NCBI GenBank assembly: GCA_000507305.1
Contig: DF239314.1
Location: forward strand, 142,239-206,238
From: Breviolum minutum Mf 1.05b.01
Taxonomy: Eukaryota; Sar; Dinophyceae; Suessiales; Symbiodiniaceae
Length of the DNA stretch: 64,000 nucleotides
Direction: 5' to 3'
Made by a program: the position numbers and the translations under genes. The notes beneath the pieces were generated by a model. It was not told the origin of the DNA and searched no databases. It saw only the letters and a list, made by a program, of their open reading frames with translations. The first letter of the stretch is position 1, and each line of letters starts with the position of its first letter. Below, piece by piece: positions 43,501 to 55,500 of the stretch.

Positions 43501-46500
43501 CCAAAAAAAACAACTCCAACAACACTCACAACATTTGAAAAAACATCCTGTAAACTGTAAATTCCCATCATTTTCCAAAAAATTCTCCCCAAACCCCAAA
43601 AAAACATCCTTCCAAAAAAAAAAGGTAAAAGGTTCCGCACCTCCAAGGCTTCTTTCAAGGATTCCTCCGACAAGTTGGCCACTTCCATCATCGCCTTCTC
43701 TGCCGCCTGCAACGCCGCGCGGCTGCGATTCTGCGCCTCCTGCAGGGCGGCGCGGTTTTCCGCCACGTTGTTCCGCAGGGCGGCGCAACGTTGGTTGAGG
43801 CGTTGTTGCGCGGTGGTCACCAGGCACTGCTGGGCCGTTGCACCACTTTGGACCCCTTCCAAGGCGCTGCTAAAGGCATCTTCGATGCTTGATAAGGTGG
43901 CCTCAATTGAACGAAGATGCCAAGAAAGATTCAATATTGATGATTGTGGATGATGTTGTTGATGATGATGATGATGATGATGGTGAAGACGATGATGATT
44001 ATCATGATTATTATCATTATTAATCACTATATATTATTATCATGATGGGATCACACTTTAAGTGAAGCAAGTGGCCAAATGGAATGTTGCTATCTTCATC
44101 TTTAAATGGTTTTCCTGTTTCCTCTCTGTGATCACGAAGGTTTGGTTAAAAGATGAGCCGACAAAACACAACAAAACACAACCGCAAAACCCTTTTGTTC
44201 CCCTAGACATCCATCCATACCTGCTGAGCTTTGGTGTTTTAGGTAGGGTTTTGGGGTCCAAAAAATCTTCTCAGGGGATGTTTGGATGTCTAGGATTCAT
44301 TCGTTTTAAAAGGACAAACCCTTATCTAGTTGGTGGTTTCAACCCATTTGAAAAATATTAGTCAAAATGGGAATCTTCCCCAAGCAGGGGTGAAAATAAA
44401 AAATATTTGAAACCACCACCTAGTTATGAAACAAATATCCTTCAGCCTCCAAAAATCTGTCAAAAATACCAGCCGACCAAAAATTTCTGCTCCGGCGTTT
44501 ATGATCTTCAAACTGAACCCACAAAGGAATCAAAACAACAAAAAATAAACAATCTCCAAGAGGCATTGGTTTTGGAAAGGTTTTCCAACAAATCTTTTTG
44601 AGCTTCGTTGGAGGTAGACCGTAAGTGTTTTCCATGTTCTTCTCGATGTTCTTGTAGATTGGAAGCTAAAGACAACAAGTTTTCACCTTGTTGTTGCTGA
44701 TCCTCCTGGGAAGGCGGTCTTGAAAAAAATGAATGATTTCAGTAAATTGAGTCCAATTTGTGGAGGAGGATCCATGAAATCTAGAGAAATCTCGATAAAA
44801 TGTTTAAACGTTAACTTCATTTGGGGGTGGGGGTTGGGGTTGGATGTATCAGGGATCCTCTGAATTCTTTCCGGGATGGGCTGAGTATATTTAACCGGAA
44901 ATGGTTTCAAAATCCGAAGAATACAGAAAAAAAACACACAAAGAACAACATCATTGCCCTGGAAATTCTGAATGGTGACCTTTTTGGCATGGTGAATTCA
45001 CGTGACCCGAACTCAAAGGTTGTTTCAACGTGACCTCCAACGGTCGGGGATACTTGGGTGTTCCCGGAAGTGATCCTAACTATACTTAGTAAGTTGGGTT
45101 ATTTCACCTATTTAGGGGACGTAAACACCCCCTACTTATATATATAGTCATATAGTGGTTATTCTAATCCATGGTCACGAATTGAATCACCTCGTGACTT
45201 TGCATTTTTCTAATGAGGAGTATTTGGATGTCCCGTTGGAAGTTAGGATCAAAAGGCTAGGATCAGTGGGTTGTTTCACCCCAATTAATATCCCATTTAT
45301 ATGTAGGTGAAATAACCCATTTACCGCCCTCCTGGGAACTAACATATCCCATAACAAGGTACTTTCGAAGATGATTTTCCTTTTCCCCACGTGGGATATG
45401 TTGGTTTCCTGGAGGGTAGGGACATCCAAGTACTCAGATCTGCCGCGTCCGAATCAGCCTCCATGCTTCGCTGAAGGATTCGTTGAGTTTCCACCAAGTA
45501 AGCCATGCAAAAAAAAAAAACTTACTTTCCATTATATTGATGATTGCTTGACACAATCCTTCTATTGGCAAAATTGTATCCTATCATAATCCCCATATGA
45601 CTGGCTAGTATAATCACCCAAAACCGACCTAAACAACCGGTTTTTTTTTTTCATTGCTCAAGTGGGCGCTGTTTCGGCTGCATGAAATATGACCAACCCG
45701 AAGAATCAGCGGGTGTTTTGGGGTCCTCAAAATGACGCCCCTGGGGGAAATCGGATTCTTAGGGAACTATCAAATTTTACCAAAAAGACAGCGCATCAAC
45801 TTTGATCTGATCCCTCCAAGACAAAATGGCCATTGTTCATGATTTCTCTGTTCTGTATATAAAAAGCGCCTGCAATTTCTTCATGCTCTCCATGTGCGTG
45901 GCATTCATCTCAAAGATCTTCTCTTCAACCTCACTACCGTTAGGGACCACAGCACCATTTGCACGGCGCTGTTCTTCCAAAGCGGTCCTGGGTGATCAAA
46001 GGGATCTGGGATCGGTTATTCTGTTACTTGTTGCCCTAAGAATCAGCCAAGATCTCAAGTCACTGGTGGTTTGGAGATCCAAAAGACCCCTGCGAAATAC
46101 AGGTTCATTCACCCTTCAATTGTACGGTCTAATGATTTTTTAGGGTCGATGATATTTCTGATCCTATTCGGTATTTGGGAAAATGTTTGAAAAGAAATAT
46201 GGGGTTCTCAACATCTTTCAAGTGGGATTTGCCTCTAAAATTCTACCAGTACCTGGCAATTCTTTGTGCCCTCTTTGGGATGGTTAAGTGACCCTTTAAA
46301 AGGCTAAGTGACCTCCAACTACGGAATCAAAAGGTCACTTTGAATCACTTGGTAGTGGTTTCTTATCAGATGTTCATCATCATTTTTTGGATCTCTTTTT
46401 CTTGTGGCCCTGTTGGGCCCTAGAACGAAAAGTTGGCAAAGAGGTATCCACCGTTTTCGAAGCTACACTCCTTTAAAAACTCGTACCTGTGGTGATTCAA

Positions 46501-49500
46501 AGTGACCTTTTGATTCCGTAGTTGGAGGTCGCTATAGCTTTGAAATGGTCACTTAAGCATAAGAATTAAATTGCCAGGCAATAAGTTTACATCTTCAAAA
46601 TGGATGGTTGGGAGGCAATTTACCTTCTTTTTTTGGGTTTAAAGGCCTAGTTTTAGAGGATTTTCTCGCTGTTTCACGGTGGATTTTTGTTGAGGCCTCC
46701 CTGTGCAATACTTGACCAACAGCTGCCTTAAATGGCAGGTAACGCGGGAACTGATTAGGAATCCTAAGGTTAGCTACGTGGGATATGTGTTAGAAATATG
46801 TATACAGTATCTGATGTATATATACCCAGCAAGTCCGAGTCGACCAAACTTTGCCCTTTGGTAGGTGGGACTGGGACTTGCAGGATATATAATATATAAA
46901 TACTAAATGAGCCACCAAACAAAAGGGCCGGATACGTTCTCTTTAATTCTGGTTGTTGAATAGCGATCCTTACAATGGCTTATTATAATCCCCACATAAC
47001 TTGGTAATCTTGCATCTCCTATGTAATACCCCAAACAACCAGGGTTTTTTCATTGCTCACTTATCAAAATAATTGTACGCATAACACAAAAAAACGAGAG
47101 CCAAAACAACAGCAGAAACCAAGGAAGAATCTCACCGACGTCATGCCCTTCTGAAACATCACCTTCAATTCGCAACAAATGCACTTCTTACAAACAAATG
47201 TGTGTTAGCAACATGCCTACTAAGTAAGATGGTAACACAGCAACATCTTCCCAAAAAAAAGACGTCGCCAACATCTATAGGTACTTTAACGGTGCTATAT
47301 AGGTAAGACACTAACAAAAAGACATATCCCATGTACTTAGCTAACCTCCTGGTCCGCCCACGGATCTCATCAGTTTCATTGCTAAGGTCACCCTCCCACA
47401 AAAAAAAGAAAAATACAAAAAAATACACTGAAAAATGATGGTTGGAAGAGTACTTTCCTTCAGGGTCGAGCTGCTAAACTGTTTTTGCCAACATCTATAG
47501 GTAGTGAAAAGGTAACACACCAGAAAAAATATTTGAAACCACCACCTAGATAGGTAATATATTAGGTACCACACACCACCAAAACCCAGCAAAAAATTAC
47601 ACACACAAATCACAAAAAAAAAAAGCTTCAGCTTCACATCTCCAAGTCTCAGTTTGTCATGCAAGTCATGCGGTGCTGGTGGCATTTTTTCGTGCAATCT
47701 TTTTGCCACGGAGCTGGAAAGCTGCTGACAGAAGTTAACTGCACAAGTCTCCTTGGACCTGCGAGATGATTTTGGAGAACCTCTCAACATAGCCCTGCTT
47801 GGATGTCCCGGGACGGAAGTGATCGGATCAATGGTTAGGATCAATGGGTTAGTTATAACCTACTTGTAAATGGGGTATTAATTGGGATTATAACCCACTG
47901 ATCCTAACCATTTACTAACTTCCTTGGACATCCAAGTGGAGCACACCACATCCCCCACATCCCCAACCCATACCAAACATGGAAAATGGTATATTTGCCT
48001 ACATGAATGGTTGATTTTTAGGGTAAATGTAGGGAAATATACCATACATTTGATGCCATGGGCAATTGATTCAGGCTTTTCTTTAACCCCAAAAAGTTAC
48101 ATCTTAGAATCTTAGATTTTTGTTTTACAGAAATCCGGCTATTTTTGCCACTTCATAGGTCAGGGGTCGTTATATGACACCAACCCAAACAATGCATTTT
48201 TATCGGGGACATTCCTGGGCCCCATTTTGATGAACAAAGGGTCCAGGCAATCCCCGGTTGTTAAAGTTGCATGGGGTAGGTTCCAGCCCGGTGCGTCGAA
48301 ACAACCTTAGACGAGTGCACTTCCTGAAACTAACATAGCTACCCCAAAAGGAAACGATCATCTTCCAACCATCCATTTTCAGGTGCTACGTTAGTTTCAG
48401 GGAGGGTACAACATTGGCGATGAAAAATTGTGCTAGGTGGGTAGCGCTTTTCCAGAGGAAAAATTGATTTCACTGAAGGATCTTTAAGCTGATTAACGGT
48501 AACAAGCAAAGTTAATTGAGTGAAACTGTTCATATTCATTATGGAAACCACTACGGTAGTATCTATAACAGTGGTCACTAAATTACCAACCCAAACAATG
48601 CACTTTCATCAGGGAATTCCCTCAAAATTACCATAGACTTGCCTTGTTTGATCCCCTCAAATTAGGTGTTTTAATGACCCTTGTATACTATGTGCGCAGC
48701 ATATTTATCAATCTGGGGAAGATGACCAAAAAGATTCACCAATGGAGTCAAACTTTTGCCAAACCACCACCACATTTAAGGTGAAGGAGACATGACTTGA
48801 GTTGACACCTTTAGCCAACTCATTTTCCACACTATAAGATCACCCTATCTAAGTCGTACCCTAGATACAACAACCCCAAGTTGTAACGATGCTCACAAAA
48901 TTTTCGGACCTTTAAATGGTGGTGGGACTTGATGGTGATGTTCATCCCGGATCGAATCCGTAAAACAAAACACCAACAAAACAAAACATGCAAATCATCC
49001 CCCCAAAAAAATAAAAACAACATCCATCCTCACTTGCGGTTGCTTTTTTTCCGAGCCTCTGTTCCTCCTTCACAGATTCGAGGTGTTTTTCTAAGGCAAC
49101 TCGGTGTTGATCCATTACAGCCAAGGATGATTGCAAGGTCGTCGCAGCCTGATCGTTACATATAGAGTGACATGGGTAGCCCCTATAAATGGCCGAAAAT
49201 CAATGGGTCACTGGGGTCTATTTCACACCTATAAATGGAGATTGTGTGCCCCTATATTTCCACCGGTTTTTTTGGACCTATCTTGTGGAAGTCCACTAGT
49301 GTTTCCTACTAAAATCCACTATTTCCAGATTATTTGGTAAATCATGTAAATCCCTAATTTTCAGTCGCCAGGGTGGTTGATCAACTCCATATATTGGATG
49401 GATGGTCATCCCACCTTCAAAGTGGAATCCTGATACTAGTTGGTGGTTTCAACCCATCTGAAAAATATTATAGTCAAAATGGATCATTTCCCCAAGTAGG

Positions 49501-52500
49501 GGTGAAAGTGCAAAATATTTGAAACCGTATAAAGATATAGTGGATTACTGTAAACCCCGGCAGAATTGTGGGTTTTCTGAGTTGATCCCCTACCTTTCAG
49601 AAAGTACCAATGGATAAAAAAATCCGGGAATCTCCATATAAATCTCCTGGAAGTGATCAATTTTGACCTTCCACAATTCGTGGGTCAACTTCGGATGATC
49701 CATGGAGTCCATGGAGGTTTGGGATTCCCGATCCGAACTTCCTAACTTCTTGGAGGATCATCCCATGACTTGTAAGTGGTTAAAAACGATAGTTAATTTT
49801 CGTCCCCTAACTGAGGTTATTCCCCTTCCAAATGGCCGAACGCTATGGCTTATAAATAGGGGTGATCGATCCTAGCTACTTACAAGTCCTGGGATGATCC
49901 TCCAAGTACCGAGGATTGGAAAAGTCTTTCAGTCAACTTGGCCAAAACGTTGGGCTTCGAAACAACGCGAAGATCGGGCAAAATGAAAGTGGCAACAACC
50001 CCATGTGTCTTTCGGAAAGTTTCCGTGAAATTGGCTTAACTATCACTTAGATGTTGTGCCCCCTCCCAGGATTCCAGTCACCAGGATTGTTACATATTGT
50101 TACATTTTTAGGTTTGGGGACCTCAAACTAAACCTTCGTTTGCCGCTGTTAGAGGGAGAAAATCACACTTTGCCTAATCATTTTGTCTAGAGTAATCATA
50201 TTCACCAAGACCTTAAAGACTTTACAGATTATCAGTCCTGCCAGCATAATCACTTTTCCTAAAGTAATCATACCTGGATCTTCCAAATATGTAAACTTTC
50301 TACCTTTTGGTAGCTTTTTCAGGTGAAATTTCGGCACAAATGTTACACACAAAAGGAAGGAAGATCCAGGTATGACTTCTGGGTCCTTTTTGTCGAGGAT
50401 TTTTCACCCCCAATGCTGGTGGGGCCAGTACCCGGGACTTTGGAAACCTCAAGTGAGCAACCTTGAAAACGCTGACATGACATTCCATGATACTGATTGG
50501 TTAAGGTTCCGGGATCATTCATGGGATTTATGAAACAATCATAATAATCCTTACATAACTGGGTAGCATTTCATCCCCCCAAAAAAGACAGCACCAAATC
50601 ACCAGGGGCCCCAACTGCTCACTAGGAAAAAATGGGGTTTGTCCATGGGGTGGATTTGGAGCCTACCCCCTGAAGTTTAACAGCTCGCCCCTGAAAAGTT
50701 ACCGAGACCCAAAAGGAAAGATTCGTCTTCCAGCCATCCATTTTCAGAGGCGAGCTGTTAAACTTCGGGGGTGTAAGAATCCTGACCTTTTAAAAGGGGG
50801 CTATTTTGGGGACACTGACCCATACTATTTCCCACCCAAACAGAAAGAGGAAAATCATGAAAGACTCAATTTGGTGCCAAAAGTAGTAGGGGACTAGGGG
50901 GGGTTTGGGACAGTTGGAGGCTATTCTTCGGGCGGGATCGTCATGTCTCTCAGGGGCACCTCATGTCTCCCTGCAGCCAATTGAGCAAAACGTTGCTTGG
51001 CAAAACTCTGTTCCTGGCAGATTTTTTCTTTGGGCGAAGTTGGTGCAACAACCAAGTGGAAGAGTGTTACTTGCTGGCGAAAAACTGGGACACTTAGTAA
51101 CGATCCTTAGTAAGTTGGGCTTATAACTGACATTAAGCCCAGTATGTTGGTTGAGAAGTGAGGTCCTCGAAATAGGCTTTGAAATCTAACCCCGACTTAC
51201 TAAACAATCCAGTTACCATCAGGATCCCATGAGGAAGTAGTTCTACTTCACTTAGTATGCAAGGTGAAACCTGCGAGCGGATTCTGATTCATGGAAATCT
51301 AAGGGACCCAACCCCCTCAATGCCACGCTATATCAAATTAGATTCCCATGACATGAGTTAACCGACTCACTCACGTTCACTCGTTGGGAGCGGTTGTTCG
51401 GAGCTAATCCCACCCTAAGAATCAGCAGGGACCCTCCGGTTAGGAGGGGTCATTTCGAACCTATCTGGAATCTCCAAACCACCAGATTTGAGATCCCAGC
51501 ATTAGGGCAATTCATAAATGACATAAATGAATGAACCATGTGGCTCTTTCTTCACTGAATTTTAGTAGAATTTCATTCAGAAAGCATTTCTCCATCTTTC
51601 TCAGGGCTTTACTTTCAATTCACAACCAGAGTTGCTTTTGGTGGGGAGGAGTAAACCACCAGGCAGTCTGCAACTTGCAGATCAGTTTCTTTCGCAATGA
51701 AGAACTCTCAAAAATCCCGAATCTCATGAAAACCTGGTGTTCGTGATTTTCTGGCATCGCCTATCATGGATTGTAAAACATCGAAGAATCCCCGTTGAAC
51801 GACCTTTTTTGCGATGAATGTCCCTCGTCTAAACCTCGCGAGTTTTGAGCAAATCATCCTTTAAAGCTCCCCAAAAAGCTGATGCGCAAACCTATCAAGC
51901 AAGGGACATTCGTGGCAAACCCTGCATCATGGATTGTAAATAATCGAATAAACAATGTTTCAGACGTCATCTCTTCCAAACATGTATTTTGCTTGTCCAC
52001 AATAGTTGGAACGTACATGTTCTTAATTCCAACCAAAAAAACCTCTCCCCCAACAAACTTTCCAAAAAAAAATCCTCAACTCCCAACTCTTCAGCTCAAA
52101 AAATTGTGCGAAACATGCGGAAAATCTCCATTTTAAGCTCCAAATCGCAAAAGCTCACCCCCTTCCTAGCAGCAGCTATAGTATATACACATTGACATAC
52201 AGTCTTTACATATTATATATTATACATACCTAAAAAAACCCAAGCCAATCCCAAATGCCTCGCAGGTGGTTCCGGGGTTCCCACGTTGCCGGATCCACCA
52301 CCGGAAAACTACCAGGAAATAGCCGGCCTTATTAAGAGGTTATGATATCTGGTCAATTTATCATAAATCCCTAACGTGGAATAAGGCCATTTTGGGTAGG
52401 ATTCCCTTACTTTTCACTGCCTTTTGGTGTGACCAACCGGCGGGAAAAGGTCACCAAAAAATTGACTAGATATATAATATCAACCAGCTGATCCCTTTTT

Positions 52501-55500
52501 TTTCTTAATCCCCAAGATCAGTTGATTCATGGGATTTTGGGGGGCTCTCCGCTTTTTTTTCTCGCCGCGGGCCTCGCAGTTCACTGTGACTTTTCGAAGT
52601 TCGTGAAGAGTTTGATCCAAACGCATCTCCGCGCGATGGGCACGTTCCGCCTCTTCCTGCGACGTCGAAAGTCGATGATCCGATAGGATTTTTCTGGGGC
52701 CCCAAATGGTTGACGGACCGGTCGGTCACTTGGTAGATGTAGATGTAACTGGGGACCCATAGGATCCATGTGACTGCTATATTTACATACATTTGGCTAA
52801 AATTTATGGTAAACGTAGGTAAATATACCAGCCGTTCATGGATCCTATGGGGGATGTCTTGTTGGTACTTAGTAAATGGGTTTATGAATTATAACCCCTA
52901 AGTAGGTTGTAAGTCCCACAAATTGGGGTTTTAACCCAACTTACTAACTATGATTACTAAGTTCCATGAACATTCTAGTACGGTGTTTTTGTGGTGGCGG
53001 TGGATTTTATCGAAAATGGCGGATAAAACAAAATCTGAGGGAAATCCTTGCAAAAATGGGAGCAAACAAAAAAACAACTCCAAAGGAGTTAGGTCAGCTT
53101 GCAGAAAAAATGCACTTGACATGCAACCAACCCCCTTGGGCATGAAAAAAATCTTCAGAGTGAAAATCCCTCATCCCAAGTTGACTGGTAACCTCTAAAC
53201 CTGGGTTACCCAATTGATCTCTAGTGTGTGAAGGTCCAACCCCTCAAAACAAGGCCTGGAAGGTCATTCCTGGAATGGCAATTCAAGGTGATTTGCTTGG
53301 GAATGGTTCATGAACAGCCCGGAAATTTCACATAGATACCAAAAATGGCCATATTTAAAGCCGTTTCGTCACCTTTTCCAAACCATATCATTTTGGGTAT
53401 CTAGCCGTTAGTTTTCAGGGGTTTACACCGAAGGACAGAAAAGAAACAGCTCCAACTACCTTAAGTATCCGAAAACCCTTCCAAGCTATTTTGAGGACCT
53501 ATATATGCACCAAAATGCTTGGAAAACGTGAACCAAAAATGGTTGTTCATGGTAAATTTGCCTTAAACAAATCCAAACAAAAATTGAAAACACCCAAAAA
53601 TGATGCACCAAATGACCGTCATTTAGGGATGGGTGATTGAATGAACCTGTATAGCAAGGGTGGCCTTGTTCTTTGGTCCTCAAAAATGACTAGTTTGCCA
53701 CGAACGAGGGCGAGGGGTCAGGATCCTAAGGGGAAAACAAAAAAACAGCCTCCAGGTGATTCTGTTGGTGACCTTTTTTTGGGGATGGTTACCCTCCAGG
53801 AAATTAACATATCCCACCGGGGGAAAGGGAAAATAATCTTCAAATATGCCTTATCAGGGGGATATGTTAATTCCCTGGAGGGTAAGTCAAGTGACCTGCT
53901 GGAAAAGGTGAACTGACCTCCAACGATCGGGAAATTAAAAGGTCACGAATTGAATCACCCGGCTGAAACAACCTTACCCTGGTTTTGGCTTTCGGCCCTT
54001 CCTGAGCTTCTTGATACTTTCTTCCAAGCGCCACCTGAGAACTCGGCGATGGGGACCAGAAAAGTAGATGCCCAACCTTCATACTGTTGTTCAGAAATCC
54101 GGTTATATAACCACCTGAGATGTATCCAAGACCATGTAAATAATGATAGATTCTCCATATCAACTGGTGACCGCCGGATTTTTGAACCATCAACTGTATT
54201 TGAAGCTGGAGATACCTTCTCAGTCAAAAGGCCCATCATTTTGGCGTGACATCTATTCCTTCAATCTCTTGGTCCACTTTCAAAAGGCCCAGACAAACGC
54301 ATTCCTTCAAAGGACTTTATTTCATCAACAATTTTTAAGGAGACTACGTGACTACCTGGAGGATCATCCCATGACTTGTAAGTGGTTAATAACCATGGTT
54401 CAGAAGTCCCCTAAGTAGGGCAAGGTGGGACCCCTTCCAAATGGCCTAAATGGCTGAACTTCATGGCCTATACATGGGGGTGATCCTTACCACTGAAACA
54501 AGTCCTGGGATGATTCTCCAAGTCTTCGGCTTTACTTGTCGTTGTTTCACAACCAGGGCAGTTGCACCTGCGATCCAAAACCCATCGGAAATGCCCAGAG
54601 GATTTTGGACACTACAGTTTCCATAGGATCCATGAGACTTTTATATTTACCTACTAATTTACCATAAAGATCAACCATTCATGTAGGTAAATATACCATA
54701 CATGGATCCTATAGGTTTTAGAATCATAGCTCTTGCTGATTCCTAGGATAGAGAGTTACACTGGTAGGATTTCATCCCCAACAAATCCCCTAAACAACGT
54801 TGCGTGGCCCTTTTTTCATTGCTCAGTTCTATTGATCCTACCCTAGACATCCAAACACCTGCTGAGAAGGTACTCCCAAAAACATGCCTAAAACACCAAA
54901 CCTCAGGAGGTATTTGGATGTCTAGGGCTATGGCAAGAAGACCATTTTTGGAAGTCCTTTTTCCAGTTCTCTGGCAGCTTCAGGGTTTCCACACTTGTGC
55001 TTCTTCCAGCTCTTGCGAGAGATACGTGACCTGCCGCTGGTCAAAGTTTATGTACACAATTCACAATATATATATATATATATGTGAATGTGTATGTCCA
55101 TGTGTAAATATATACATATATGTCGTATATATATATATATACACATGCCTATATGTGTACGCACTATATGTACCGCCAGTCCTACGAGATTCTCGAAAGG
55201 ACTCCAATCTTATCTTGGGAAGATGGCCCCCCCCATTTCATGAACCCTAGCTTGCTCAAACCCCCGCTAGAGGCTGTATAGCACCGGTAAGGAATCCTTG
55301 GGAGAATTTTGCTCAAGCCACAAGAGCAACGGAATGTCAAACAGGGGCACGGATATACCTGGAACCTGTTTGTCCTCTTTTGCTTGACCTTTTTCCCGCT
55401 TCAAAAGGGAAAAACAGACTGTCCAATCAAAACAAATCAAAACAAGTGTCATTTTCACCTTATTCATGGAGGAATAAAATCCTCCACTCCCTGCAACTAA

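Noticed and set aside
43494-44027. Single 177-codon minus frame including a poly-His start
   Set aside because: Only 43641-43901 behaves as an exon; the His run is the reverse of a GATGAT repeat and the 3' part lies past the GTGCGG donor.
47100-47170. Small exon VMFQKGMTS with GTGAGA donor on the minus strand
   Set aside because: The acceptor and donor are plausible and phase 0, but it does not solve the phase gap between the 49034 and 45987 exons and is too short to judge.
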